Below are positions 25,822-34,817 of a stretch of 37,030 nucleotides of DNA, piece by piece. Source of the stretch: an archaeon (GTDB lineage Archaea; Asgardarchaeota; Heimdallarchaeia; Heimdallarchaeales; Kariarchaeaceae). The translations under genes were made by a program, and so were the position numbers. How positions within the stretch are numbered: the stretch's first letter is position 1; each line of letters opens with the position of its first letter. The stretch spans positions 1-37,030 of the forward strand of contig JAJRQD010000059.1 in the NCBI GenBank assembly GCA_024280435.1, in the 5' to 3' direction. The notes under the pieces were generated by a model. That model did not search any database. It was not told the origin of the DNA and saw nothing but the letters and a program-made list of their open reading frames with translations.

Positions 25822-25823
25822 TT

Positions 25824-26492
25824 TTAATCGAATCCCAGCTCTGTTATCAACTCATCTATACCTTTTCCTTTACGAGCACTTGTTAACACAATCTTTGTCC
25901 TTGGATTTATCTTTCTCACATCTTCCTGCAGTTTTTCCAGATCTACCTCCATCAACTCTGCCATCTCAATCTTATTTATCACCACAATATCCGAATGCCC
26001 TATAATTATTGGATGTTTCATAACCATATATGGACCCTCTGTCACACTAACAACGCATACTCTCATGTCTGTACCAAGTACGTACTCCGCTGGACATATA
26101 AGATTGCCAACATTCTCAACCAATACTATATCTGTATCTGCAAGATTAATATTTTTGATGGTTTTTTTGATTAGCGGGGCATCAAGATGGCATCCTGCAT
26201 TTATCTGATACACCTCAATTCCAAACCGGTTTATTCGTTCAGTATCAATTGTGGTTGCTATATCACCTCCTATCATAACAACATTATATCTATCTTTAAT
26301 TTTCTCAACTATTTTCTCAAGAATTGTGGTCTTTCCAGCACCTATGGCCCCCATTATATCAATCGAGATCACATTATTTTCTTTGAATTTCTGTAAATTC
26401 TCATCTGCTATCTTCCTATTTACCTCATATATATTGATTTTAGGCTGTATTGTGATTGATTTATCCTTTTTGATTATCTTGATTTCATCCAT
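25824..26492 (-). CDS. hypB: Hydrogenase nickel-incorporation GTPase HypB
   Basis: 222 residues of the SIMIBI GTPase fold: P-loop GAIGAGKT (48-55), GGDIATTIDTERI (switch I), NAGCHLDA with C101/H102 that bind metal at the dimer interface, ENVGNLICPA (switch II), and NKIE for guanine. The His-rich or CxxCGC nickel-storage N terminus of some bacterial HypB is absent, as in other archaeal members. First gene of the hypB-hypA pair. Confidence 0.94.
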   Translation of the reverse strand: MDEIKIIKKDKSITIQPKINIYEVNRKIADENLQKFKENNVISIDIMGAIGAGKTTILEKIVEKIKDRYNVVMIGGDIATTIDTERINRFGIEVYQINAGCHLDAPLIKKTIKNINLADTDIVLVENVGNLICPAEYVLGTDMRVCVVSVTEGPYMVMKHPIIIGHSDIVVINKIEMAELMEVDLEKLQEDVRKINPRTKIVLTSARKGKGIDELITELGFD

Positions 26493-26574
26493 ATGAATTC
26501 TTGAATTTTATTAATAATGTAAATTTGATTGTATTCAATGGGAATTAATATAGTATTTAATGAAATTTAATGCA

Positions 26575-27783
26575 TTATTCTCTGTTGAATACCTGTTTTC
26601 CATTAATGTATGTGGAAAGCAGTTTAGTACGGGATTCCAGTGGATTCCCACCAAATATGAGGAAATCTGCATCCTTTCCTGCTTTGAGACTTCCTACTCT
26701 GTCATCCACCTCAAGTATTTTTGCAGGATTAATGGTTACAATCTCAAGTGCTTTATCTTCAGGTAATCCCTCTCTGATACATTGAATGAGAGAGTCTCTC
26801 AAAGAATCGATTGGAATTACTGGAGCATCTGTGGTCAGACAAACAAAGGCTCCTGCTCTTACCATCACGCCTGGAGTACTCATTTGCTGATCTCTAAGTT
26901 CATTCTTGACTCGACTACCTCTACCAAATATTGGACCTATCACAACAGGTATCTGTTTCTCCACAATATAATCCTTGATTTTATATGATTCAGTTGCATG
27001 CTCTATTACAATCTTGTAACCAAATTCCTCTGATAATCTGATAGCAGTTTCAATATCATCCGCTCTGTGTGCATGTGATCTTACAGGCATTTTACCATCA
27101 ATAAGATCTAGTAATACCTCTTTTCCAAGATCTTTCTTAGGAGGTTTGATGTATTTTCTCTTTCCTTCCTCTTCCTTCTCATTCTTTAACTTGTTGAATT
27201 CATATTCTTCCAGATCTCTTCTATAATCCAATGCATCATAGAATGCTTTCCTAATGGTCCATGCCACAGCCATTCTTGTATGGGGTGCACGTTTATTATT
27301 CTGACCCACTCTCTTTGGGTTCTCACCCATTGCAAATTTAACCCCAGCAGGCTCTTTAATCACCAGATCAGATACGGTGATGCCCACAGATTTAACAACC
27401 ACAAATTGTGCACCAATTGGATTGGCAGATCCATGTGTAACTCCCATAGTGGTTACACCACCCTGTCTTGCATCTTCAAATCCCATATCAAATGGGAATA
27501 ATGAATCCATCGTTCTTAAATAATGAGTTGTCACATCAGAAGTTTCATTTCCATCATGAACATGTCCTGCACTGGTACCCTCCTCGAATACACCCACGTG
27601 TGAATGAGCATCAATTAATCCAGGTGTAATTGTTTTTCCACTACAATCAATTTTTTCATATCCATCAATAGATAAATCTATACCTAGATCTACTATTTTG
27701 TCATCTTCTATCAAGAGAGTTCCTTTCTCGATGATTTCTCCCTCTACTGGAATAATCCTTGCATTAACAAATGCTTTTTTCAT
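26575..27783 (-). CDS. Amidohydrolase-superfamily metal-dependent hydrolase
   Basis: About 402 residues from the ATG at 27783; the track begins six codons earlier with TTG. The N terminus has the small sandwich strand (GTLLIEDDKIVDLG), then GLIDAHSHVG with the metal-binding HxH, IEHATESYKI and LTTDAPV (metal-binding Asp in TTD), and a C-terminal VGSLKAGKDADFLIF, all features of the imidazolonepropionase-like/dihydroorotase-like group. An internal lysine/glutamate-rich insertion (NEKEEEGKRKYIKPPKKD, about 210-230) is unusual. It hydrolyses an amide or C-N bond; the substrate cannot be read from sequence. Confidence 0.8.
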   Translation of the reverse strand: MKKAFVNARIIPVEGEIIEKGTLLIEDDKIVDLGIDLSIDGYEKIDCSGKTITPGLIDAHSHVGVFEEGTSAGHVHDGNETSDVTTHYLRTMDSLFPFDMGFEDARQGGVTTMGVTHGSANPIGAQFVVVKSVGITVSDLVIKEPAGVKFAMGENPKRVGQNNKRAPHTRMAVAWTIRKAFYDALDYRRDLEEYEFNKLKNEKEEEGKRKYIKPPKKDLGKEVLLDLIDGKMPVRSHAHRADDIETAIRLSEEFGYKIVIEHATESYKIKDYIVEKQIPVVIGPIFGRGSRVKNELRDQQMSTPGVMVRAGAFVCLTTDAPVIPIDSLRDSLIQCIREGLPEDKALEIVTINPAKILEVDDRVGSLKAGKDADFLIFGGNPLESRTKLLSTYINGKQVFNRE

Positions 27784-27871
27784 ATATTCATGTATAATCA
27801 ATACTTAGTTAAATATTTTTGAAACGGCTAAAAATAGTTTTTATTTTTATTTTATAATAATGACAAGGAAA

Positions 27872-28315
27872 CTAACGCTGGGGTTTTTCTTTTTTACCTG
27901 TAACTAACTGTTTAAGATCCGCACCATTAACTGAAACAACATTCCATTTAATACCTGGAATATCACCTTTGGCACCTCCAGAACTACCACCAATACCCTG
28001 TACAATTACCTCATCGTGGCTATCTATATATAATAGACCTCCATCATGGGGTACGAAAGCACCTATCTGTTTGCCGTTTTTTACTAATTGAACTCTTACA
28101 CATTTTCTGAGTGCAGAGTTTGGTTGTTTTGCACCTACTCCGTATTTATCAAGTACTACTCCACGAGCCATGGGTGCACCTTCTAATGGATCTGCTTTTA
28201 TATCAAGGCCTAATTTTTTACGTAAATATCTTTTATCTTTCCATCTAAAATGCTTACGCTTCAATTTTAACGTACGGGCACTATATATGCCGTTAGGAGA
28301 CTTTTTACCTGTCAT
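27872..28315 (-). CDS. rps12: Small ribosomal subunit protein uS12
   Basis: 147 residues from the ATG at 28315, the usual archaeal length. The track's longer form (175) adds an N-terminal tail that does not look like uS12; AGAGGATTA sits just before the chosen ATG as a Shine-Dalgarno. [15 protein letters not shown] is the universal decoding-centre loop, and [16 protein letters not shown] and GKKEKPQR are archaeal/eukaryotic. It stands alone here, apart from rps7 and elongation-factor genes. Confidence 0.95.
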   Translation of the reverse strand: MTGKKSPNGIYSARTLKLKRKHFRWKDKRYLRKKLGLDIKADPLEGAPMARGVVLDKYGVGAKQPNSALRKCVRVQLVKNGKQIGAFVPHDGGLLYIDSHDEVIVQGIGGSSGGAKGDIPGIKWNVVSVNGADLKQLVTGKKEKPQR

Positions 28316-28457
28316 ATTAATCCTCTTATAATCTGAAATTGATTTTTCTTTATTTAAAGAAATAGATATGTTGTCAAAATGAAGTCTTAATATTTTCATA
28401 CTTTGAATATTTTCAGTATTAACCTTTTATGGTAAAATGTCATTTATTTTGTATCGT

Positions 28458-29360
28458 CTATTTATTGCACAATTTACTTATAAGTTCTGTAAGTATAGAC
28501 ATAGTTGCTTTGATTGTTATATCTGCATGATCATAGGGTGGTGATACTTCCATAATATCTGCTGCTCTGATTTTTACAGGTATTGCATCTATATATTGCA
28601 TCAATTGTGAGGTACTCATTCCACCTGCAACTGGAGTACCCGTTCCGGGGGCATATGCAGGATCCAATACATCAATATCGATTGATAGATATATATAATC
28701 CACATCTTTTGAAATTTCTACTACCTTGTCTCTGAAATATTGCAGGTCAAAATTATTTTCTTCAAGATCAACCATGCGTAGTTCTTTTATTTCATATTTT
28801 TGTATTATCTGTTCTTCCTCAGTGGTCATATATCGAGTACCCACTAGTAGTACATTTTCTGGACTTATATTCTCCAGTTCAATTGCTCTTAACAATGGGC
28901 TGGCATGACTATATTCTGTTCCCATAAGTTCTGGAAGTAGGTCTCTGTGTGCATCAAACCAAATTATGGCTACTTTGCCTTTTTTGGATAGAGATTTGAT
29001 CAGGGGATAGCTAAGAGAATGGTCTCCACCGATTGAAATTATGGGTGCATTCGATTTATCTAGTAAATTAATAGTGTATTTTTCAACATATTCTCTGGTT
29101 TTTTCAGCAGACATTGGATAAACTGGAATATCTCCCACATCTTTCAGTATCAAATTTTCTATGCTGATACTTTTTCGTGTCATGGTCTGCATATCCACAG
29201 AGATCGATCGTAATGCATTAATTGCCTTTGCAGTTCCTTTTTTACCCGATGTGGCTCCATCATATGGAATTCCCTGAATAATTATGTCAACTTCTGCAAT
29301 TGGTGTATTCTCATAGGCGATACCTCCATAGGATGCATATCCATTTTCTAAATGTTCCAT
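28458..29360 (-). CDS. speB: Agmatinase/arginase-family ureohydrolase
   Basis: 300 residues. The binuclear manganese motifs are all present: GGDHS with H114, DAHRD with D136, H138 and D140, and SIDIDVLDPAYAPG with D228 and D230. The family converts agmatine (or arginine and related guanidino compounds) to urea and an amine; archaea generally use agmatinase for putrescine/polyamine synthesis. Polyamines feed deoxyhypusine formation, so the enzyme may be indirectly linked to the DOHH in this window. Agmatinase versus other ureohydrolase is not decided by sequence. Confidence 0.88.
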   Translation of the reverse strand: MEHLENGYASYGGIAYENTPIAEVDIIIQGIPYDGATSGKKGTAKAINALRSISVDMQTMTRKSISIENLILKDVGDIPVYPMSAEKTREYVEKYTINLLDKSNAPIISIGGDHSLSYPLIKSLSKKGKVAIIWFDAHRDLLPELMGTEYSHASPLLRAIELENISPENVLLVGTRYMTTEEEQIIQKYEIKELRMVDLEENNFDLQYFRDKVVEISKDVDYIYLSIDIDVLDPAYAPGTGTPVAGGMSTSQLMQYIDAIPVKIRAADIMEVSPPYDHADITIKATMSILTELISKLCNK

Positions 29361-29420
29361 AAATTATAGTATGTACCTTGGTTTACTAAGAGTTTCTATT
29401 TGTTAATCCTCAATTTTCAT

Positions 29421-29518
29421 GGAAAAAATAACGGATGGAGTAGTTGGCAATTGTCCATCTCGTATAATAATTCATAATTTCTGGATAAATAAATCTAACA
29501 AGGTTGTTTTATACTGAT
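29421..29518. repeat. Intergenic repeat, family 2 copy B
   Basis: Between the agmatinase gene and the transducer gene. Contains GGAAAAAATAACGGATGGAGTAGTTGGCAATTGTCCATCTCGTATAA ... AATAAATCTAACAAGGTTGTTTTATACTGAT in pieces matching 21781-21855 and the inverted copy at 36246-36352. Like copy A it begins about 26 bases beyond the stop of the minus-strand gene on its right. Confidence 0.55.
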
Positions 29519-29543
29519 GATATTATTATTCCTAGTATTTAAA

Positions 29544-30761
29544 TTATTTATTTTCCATTAAATAGTCCAAACCCTCACTCTCCACAAATTCCTTTGCTTT
29601 ATCTGCAAATTCAGCAAGTTCAGCAGTAGATGCATTCAGTTCCTCCATTGAAGAGGTCATCTCCTCTGCAACAGATGCAACCTCCTCGGCTGAGGCAGCA
29701 GTCTCCTCGGATAATGCAGATATATCATCAATTCTTAGCCTGATATCATTGAAGGTTATCTGAAGTGATTCTGAAATATCATTGGATACTGCAATTATAT
29801 TCTCAGCTGCTTTCTTTGATTCATCTGATAATTTACGTACATTCTCTGCAACAACTGCAAAACCTCTACCATAATCTCCTGCACGTGATGCCTCTATACC
29901 TGCATTGAGTGCGAGTATATTGGTCTGAAGTGCAATCTGTGATACTCCCTCTGAATTCTTCTTGATTTTCTCCACTATACCATGAATGCTATCATCAAGT
30001 AGCTGTAATTTCTGAGAGATCTCATGTACATTATTTGCCTGTTCACTGGCAACTGTTGACATGGATTGTGAAGTAGATGCAACATGTTCGGTAGATTCAT
30101 TTACCTGCTGTGTAGTTGCACTGAGATCATGAGTTGCATTGATAATTACTGTTGTGGCATTGAGGTTCTGCACTAGGCCCTGGGTGGTGTTCATGATCTC
30201 ATTCATTGTAATCCCAATAATGGAGAAAACAGTATCTTCAAGTACTCTTTTGTTAGTAACTCTGTAATCAAATTGTCCTTTGCTGAAGGCATCTGTTGCT
30301 AATCTCAATTCATCAAAATATATATGTGTTTCAGAATACAATGAGAAAATAACTCCTATTCCAGTTATCATCAATATGGTGAACCAAGGTAGTATTAGTA
30401 TCATAAATTCAGATAAAGTGTATTTTGAATTATAAATATCAAGTGCATCAAGAATTGCAGAATAAATTATAACCTCACTTGCTAATATTAGACTGTGAAG
30501 GCTCATTCTGAATCTGTAATCATTTTTTCCAAAAATGATCATAATTAGTGGGATACCTAATAATGCACCTAGTTGAGCAGCTAGAAAATATCTAAACCAT
30601 TCTGCTCTAGGCCGTCCAAAAGTAGCTTCTTGGGTTAGTATGGTTGAAACAAATAAAATAACTAATAATCCCCCTATTAATTCTAAGATATTAGCAATTG
30701 TTAATGAAGTTCCAAAAATATTGAATTTTTTTGTTAATAACTTTTCTTTATTTTTTGACAT
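29544..30761 (-). CDS. Methyl-accepting chemotaxis-type transducer with four N-terminal membrane helices
   Basis: 405 residues from the ATG at 30761 (the track adds a TTG codon). Four hydrophobic helices lie in the first 165 residues, with no large external sensor domain. A HAMP-like segment ([18 protein letters not shown]) follows, then the signalling coiled coil with the tip [37 protein letters not shown] that contacts CheA/CheW. A run of Glu/Ala/Ser pairs after it could be methylated. Such proteins sense chemicals, redox or light through the membrane part. The short extracellular loops suggest a membrane-embedded or cytosolic stimulus. No che gene is adjacent. Confidence 0.9.
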   Translation of the reverse strand: MSKNKEKLLTKKFNIFGTSLTIANILELIGGLLVILFVSTILTQEATFGRPRAEWFRYFLAAQLGALLGIPLIMIIFGKNDYRFRMSLHSLILASEVIIYSAILDALDIYNSKYTLSEFMILILPWFTILMITGIGVIFSLYSETHIYFDELRLATDAFSKGQFDYRVTNKRVLEDTVFSIIGITMNEIMNTTQGLVQNLNATTVIINATHDLSATTQQVNESTEHVASTSQSMSTVASEQANNVHEISQKLQLLDDSIHGIVEKIKKNSEGVSQIALQTNILALNAGIEASRAGDYGRGFAVVAENVRKLSDESKKAAENIIAVSNDISESLQITFNDIRLRIDDISALSEETAASAEEVASVAEEMTSSMEELNASTAELAEFADKAKEFVESEGLDYLMENK

Positions 30762-30879
30762 CAAATAGTATAATCAAATTAAGCATAAAAACTTTTTGTG
30801 TTATTTTCAACTTAGCTTAATATTGTCATTTAAATCATAGTTAATGCATTAGTTTGATGTTAAAAATCGATCAATAATT

Positions 30880-30887
30880 AGTTTATA
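30880..30887 (+). promoter_or_regulatory. Possible TATA box of the diterpene gene pair
   Basis: GTTTATAC lies about 35 bases before the ATG at 30921 on the same strand, fitting a promoter with a short leader. Assigned by motif and position only. Confidence 0.35.
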
Positions 30888-30920
30888 CGTGATAAAATTC
30901 ATTTTAATGGTTTGTAATCG

Positions 30921-31853
30921 ATGGAAAAGTTAATAATTTCATCATTTTGTAACATTAATGATACTATGGATTTATCACACAAATCATTAAATTTCAATCA
31001 TTTTACATCTTTATCAAAAAATGAAAAAAAGAATCTTATTGATAAATTCAACATAGGTTCAATTTATTTTGCAGTAGACGGTACTCGAAGATTCGCTATG
31101 AGTGAATTAAAAAAATTAGGAAAGGAATTCAGCTATGATAATTATTATCAATTAATGAAGTCTACTTTTATCAGATCGATTAAATTATTGTTTGATAGGG
31201 GTTTTAAAACGATTTTAGTGCTACTTCATGATAATACTTCTATAAATCGTGGTGATGAATATATTAAAAATTCATTTAAACTGGGAATTGAACCTCTATG
31301 GATGGATAAAGAATATCTTAATTTTTATAGACAAAACAAAGTAAATGTCAGCTTTGTTGGCTTTAATGAAATTTACAAAGAAATTGGTTATTTAGAAGTT
31401 ATTGATAAAATGGATAATTTATCTCAATTAACAAGGTCTGCTGACAATCATAAAAATCTATTATTCTTGACTTTAACCTCCCCTTCTGAAGATATTATGA
31501 GGTTAACTAAGAAGGCAGCATATAAAAAGTTAACAGATAAACCAATGATTATCAAAGATTTTTATGGTTTCAATATACCAAATATTGATTTATCACTTTA
31601 TTATGGAAGACCAAGAGGAAAAGTTTCCCCACCATTAATTACTGATGACGAACTGCGTATTTATACCAAATTTCCTTCTTTATATTTGAATGATGATTTA
31701 GTTGATCAAATTTTATATTTTACTATTTTACATAAAATATCAATCAATGATAAATATAAGAAATATAGTGACATATTTGTATCTAAAATCTCTGATAAAG
31801 AATATGCTCCGTCTTTAATTTGGGGAGATCTCTCTTATTCATCAGATATATAA
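30921..31853 (+). CDS. Terpenyl transferase/diterpene synthase with cis-prenyltransferase fold, Rv3378c-like
   Basis: 310 residues. Motifs are those of Mycobacterium tuberculosis Rv3378c (tuberculosinol / 1-tuberculosinyl-adenosine synthase, 296 residues): AVDGTRRF at 51-58 (Rv3378c FDGTRRW), YDNYYQLM (YDDYQQAA), SIKLLFDRGFKTIL (SIRILKMLFEHGIETVI), NRGDEYI (DRGDRYI), EYLNFYRQNKVNVSFVG (EILSFYKEHEVHVLFYG) and YYGRPRG near 235. The enzyme takes a cyclised diterpenyl diphosphate and adds water or adenosine, so the DGTRR loop binds the diphosphate. The next gene, a class II diterpene cyclase, would provide that substrate, as Rv3377c does. Codon use is strongly AT/TTA-rich compared with neighbours, suggesting acquisition. 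The product cannot be told from sequence. Confidence 0.8.
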   Translation: MEKLIISSFCNINDTMDLSHKSLNFNHFTSLSKNEKKNLIDKFNIGSIYFAVDGTRRFAMSELKKLGKEFSYDNYYQLMKSTFIRSIKLLFDRGFKTILVLLHDNTSINRGDEYIKNSFKLGIEPLWMDKEYLNFYRQNKVNVSFVGFNEIYKEIGYLEVIDKMDNLSQLTRSADNHKNLLFLTLTSPSEDIMRLTKKAAYKKLTDKPMIIKDFYGFNIPNIDLSLYYGRPRGKVSPPLITDDELRIYTKFPSLYLNDDLVDQILYFTILHKISINDKYKKYSDIFVSKISDKEYAPSLIWGDLSYSSDI

Positions 31854-31933
31854 GGAAAGTCATAAAAATAAAATATAGAGAATTTTCGAAACATTTAACA
31901 GTAGAACAAATGATTTCATTTTGTTTAGTAATT

Positions 31934-33430
31934 ATGAGAGATATGATATTACAATCAATAAGTCAACTAATCAATAATTTAGGGAATGGATCTATGCCGG
32001 GTGTTATTTATGATACAGCAGTAATTGGGGCGATTAAAAACAATGTTGGATATAGCTTATTCCCTGTACAGGTAAAAAGAGTTTTGTCATTACAACACTC
32101 AGATGGGTCATGGGGTGCAGATAGATATCAACCGTATGATCGTTTATTATCAACTGCCGCAGTTGCCTATATGATAGTTGAATTAGAATTGAATAAAAAT
32201 TTAAAATATTCAGTACAATTTGAACGAGGTGTAAATTGGATAACTGAAAATCAAGAAAAGGTATTGAAATCAAGATACCCTCTTCCGGTAGCTTTTGAAT
32301 TTATTTATATATGGTTGTTAAATACAATTATGCAAAAAACGAATTCACTTAACGTTTCAATAAGTAGATTAGAAAAAGCAAAAGAAAAAAAATTATCATT
32401 CATTGGGGATCAAATCTATTCAATGTACAATCCACTTTTTTTCTCTATGGAAGCATTAGTTAAAAATAAGCTACAAGCAGAACAGTTATCAAGTTTTCAG
32501 AGTAAAAATGGCTCTTTATGTGCAAGTCCTGCTAGCACTTCAATATTTATAAAACACAGAGTGAAATCAGCAATTCCAGGAGCAATGAAATATTTGAAGA
32601 AAGAATCTTTGAAAAAGAATGGGATGTTTCAACATTTTGGTGATTACACTTATTTTAATATAGCATATTCTTTATATCCATTACTTAAAACAAATTACAC
32701 TTTTGGACGTGAAGTGATTTCTCCAAGCTCAAAATTGATCTCTAATTGGAATAAAGAAGGAATTTCATTCGGGTATTCTTTTCCAATACTAGATGCTGAT
32801 GATACTTCTGTGGCACTTGTTGTGCTAAAAAAACTGGGTGTTGATGTTTCAGATAAAATAAAATCAATATGGGCATACGAGGATGAAAAGTTCTTTAAAA
32901 CTTATTTTATAGAAAATGACCCTGCTTTACTCACAAATGTGCATATATTAGAAGCATTTTTGGATATTCCAACTGAAGGTTCAGAATTAGCTATAAAAAA
33001 GATAAAATTATATTTGGATGGGTTGGGTAGCGATGTAGTCTTGAATACGAAATTTGTCTCATCAAAAATAATGCAATTGGGTAATATAGTCGTGTCTTTG
33101 TTACCTACACTGGTAAATTATGCTAAAAATTACCTTTTCGTATTGGAAGATGAGATAAGAAATATGTTGAATAATAACTATTTTTTGCATACTGAAGAAT
33201 TGTCATTATCATTATTTGGTTTGACTAAAGCTGCTATGCATGGTCTTGCAATTGATGAAAATATGGTTCATAAAGTGTACAATTTACTTATGGAGAGACT
33301 AGATTCAAATTTAAATTACCAGCATTCTTTCTTTTGGACATCTAAAGTACAGTATGCTCCAATAGAAGTAGATCGAGCCTATTTGCTTTCTGGATTGCTA
33401 AATTATATTAATCTATTCAAAAAAAATTAA
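31934..33430 (+). CDS. Class II diterpene cyclase, Rv3377c-like
   Basis: 498 residues from the ATG at 31934. The track's start at 31820 overlaps the previous gene; the chosen start is the one that fits Rv3377c (501 residues), but 31910 or 31943 are possible. The catalytic acid motif LDADDTSVAL (residues 287-290 DADD) corresponds to the DCDTT of Rv3377c. Other matches are IYDTAVIGAI near the N terminus, QHSDGSWGADRYQPYDRLLSTAA (terpene cyclase QW-like repeat), KNGSLCASPAST, FFKTYFIENDPALLTNVHIL and the C-terminal YAPIEVDRAYLLSGLLN. The enzyme protonates geranylgeranyl diphosphate and cyclises it to a bicyclic diphosphate, leaving the diphosphate for the upstream gene product to act on. AT-rich like its partner. 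Confidence 0.82.
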   Translation: MRDMILQSISQLINNLGNGSMPGVIYDTAVIGAIKNNVGYSLFPVQVKRVLSLQHSDGSWGADRYQPYDRLLSTAAVAYMIVELELNKNLKYSVQFERGVNWITENQEKVLKSRYPLPVAFEFIYIWLLNTIMQKTNSLNVSISRLEKAKEKKLSFIGDQIYSMYNPLFFSMEALVKNKLQAEQLSSFQSKNGSLCASPASTSIFIKHRVKSAIPGAMKYLKKESLKKNGMFQHFGDYTYFNIAYSLYPLLKTNYTFGREVISPSSKLISNWNKEGISFGYSFPILDADDTSVALVVLKKLGVDVSDKIKSIWAYEDEKFFKTYFIENDPALLTNVHILEAFLDIPTEGSELAIKKIKLYLDGLGSDVVLNTKFVSSKIMQLGNIVVSLLPTLVNYAKNYLFVLEDEIRNMLNNNYFLHTEELSLSLFGLTKAAMHGLAIDENMVHKVYNLLMERLDSNLNYQHSFFWTSKVQYAPIEVDRAYLLSGLLNYINLFKKN

Positions 33431-33465
33431 CTATATATATCTAAATCTAGTGTTAAAATATGAAT

Positions 33466-34464
33466 TTATTTTGCTGTGAAACTAACTCTTTGTAACATTT
33501 TATGCTTTACCCAATTTGGTGTCTGAAATGCAAATCTAACTGAAATAATAAGTATGATTATGAAAACAACCGAAAAACCTTGTATCAATCCATTTTCAAC
33601 ATTAAGTTGTACTATATAATGAGGTAAAATATATAACATTAATGTGAAACTAGCACCTACAATATATATAATTGAGGAGAATTCAATAATTTTTATTCTT
33701 GGGACAATTAATGGATCAATTCGTCCTTCATTTACAATAAATTTCTCCAACTTCTTCCTAGAATATCTTGCTTGTAAAAACAGTAAAATGTATGGGAAGA
33801 ATAATAAAATAATACCTAACATTGTCTCAAACCTTTGTGGGTTTGGAAATGAAAAAACCATTTGATTATTTTTCTCTAGAATGATTAATAAATTATCTGA
33901 GGTCCCATTAAAAATCTCTGATATGGTAATACCTAAGACAATCATTAATATCTTGTTAATGATAGTCCAAATTTTATTTGTAGGAGAAAAAAACATTACA
34001 GTAGAATAGTAAATGGCAATTCCTGCTCCAATAATGAATAAAAGAAGTAATGAACCAATATACCTTAATACTAAGGCAAGCTCTATGGAAATAGATGAAT
34101 TTCCAATACTGATAATATCTAAAACGTAGAGTAATATCCATACTATACTATTTTGCAAATAAAATATTGATAAGTACAATTCAACTTGATCATAGTATGT
34201 TTGGTAATTATTGAGACTAATTATTGTGAATTTAAAACAAAATAATGCAACCATCAAATGCAGAAATGGGAAAAGATATGCATAATATTTCAAATTCAAA
34301 TCATTTATTTGAATCACAAATAGGACATACGAGGTAAGTAATATACCTGTTACTATCTGATATGTTAAACTTTTTTTTGAAATTAATAATCCTGTAATGA
34401 ATATTATAATGGATAGAATAACAAAAAATAGACTTACTTGTTGGAATTGACTATAGAATATCAT
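33466..34464 (-). CDS. Multi-pass membrane protein of unknown function (about nine helices)
   Basis: 332 residues with about nine hydrophobic segments spread over the whole length and little soluble sequence; a lysine-rich loop (ARYSRKKLEKFIVNEGR) lies near residue 230. No signature of a transporter or sensor family is apparent to me. It lies convergently downstream of the diterpene genes, 35 bases after the cyclase, and is similarly AT-rich, so it may have arrived with them. A role in exporting or sensing a terpenoid product would be speculation. Confidence 0.6.
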   Translation of the reverse strand: MIFYSQFQQVSLFFVILSIIIFITGLLISKKSLTYQIVTGILLTSYVLFVIQINDLNLKYYAYLFPFLHLMVALFCFKFTIISLNNYQTYYDQVELYLSIFYLQNSIVWILLYVLDIISIGNSSISIELALVLRYIGSLLLLFIIGAGIAIYYSTVMFFSPTNKIWTIINKILMIVLGITISEIFNGTSDNLLIILEKNNQMVFSFPNPQRFETMLGIILLFFPYILLFLQARYSRKKLEKFIVNEGRIDPLIVPRIKIIEFSSIIYIVGASFTLMLYILPHYIVQLNVENGLIQGFSVVFIIILIISVRFAFQTPNWVKHKMLQRVSFTAK

Positions 34465-34490
34465 AGATAAAATCTCTGTTTTAATTGGTT

Positions 34491-34817
34491 TTAAGGGCCA
34501 GTAGGAGTGACAATAACATTACCAACGGGATCTCCATCATCAGATCCTGGTGGATCAAAGTACAATGAACTAGTATTACTTAGTATATTGCTGTCCATCA
34601 GTGCATAACTGTGAGCCCAGTACCAACCTGTTTCCAAGGCAGAATTATATACATCAACTGTTAGAATATAGCTGGCGTTAATGTTTACTTTGCTTACAGA
34701 AAGATTGAAGTTGAACCAAAGTTCACTTGATGACGGAAATACAAGTCCTACATTTAGGCTAACATCATGATAAAGTATCTCATTTGTGGAAAACTGGCAG
34801 ATATTATTTCTGTAATC
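34491..34817 (-). pseudogene. Start-less remnant of a surface-type protein
   Basis: A minus-strand frame of 108 codons ending TAA, absent from the ORF track because it has no ATG, GTG or TTG in its upstream half. Its translation looks genuine: LVFPSSSELWFNFNLSVSK, NASYILTVDVYNSALETGWYW and SLYFDPPGSDDGDPVGNV read like the C-terminal part of a beta-rich extracellular protein. The upstream end runs into the 3' end of the regulator gene in another frame (overlap 34754-34817). I take it as the 3' fragment of a truncated gene whose front part was lost or replaced; the true left junction with the regulator is unknown. Confidence 0.5.

Noticed and set aside
25462-26492. Hydrogenase gene cluster
   Set aside because: Only hypB and hypA are present; the flanking genes are unrelated to hydrogenases.
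28316-28399. N-terminal extension of uS12 in the ORF track
   Set aside because: The extension does not resemble uS12, and the internal ATG has a good Shine-Dalgarno and gives the normal archaeal length.
31820-31933. Diterpene cyclase starting at 31820
   Set aside because: This start overlaps the preceding gene and adds residues with no counterpart in Rv3377c; a start near 31934 fits the family length.
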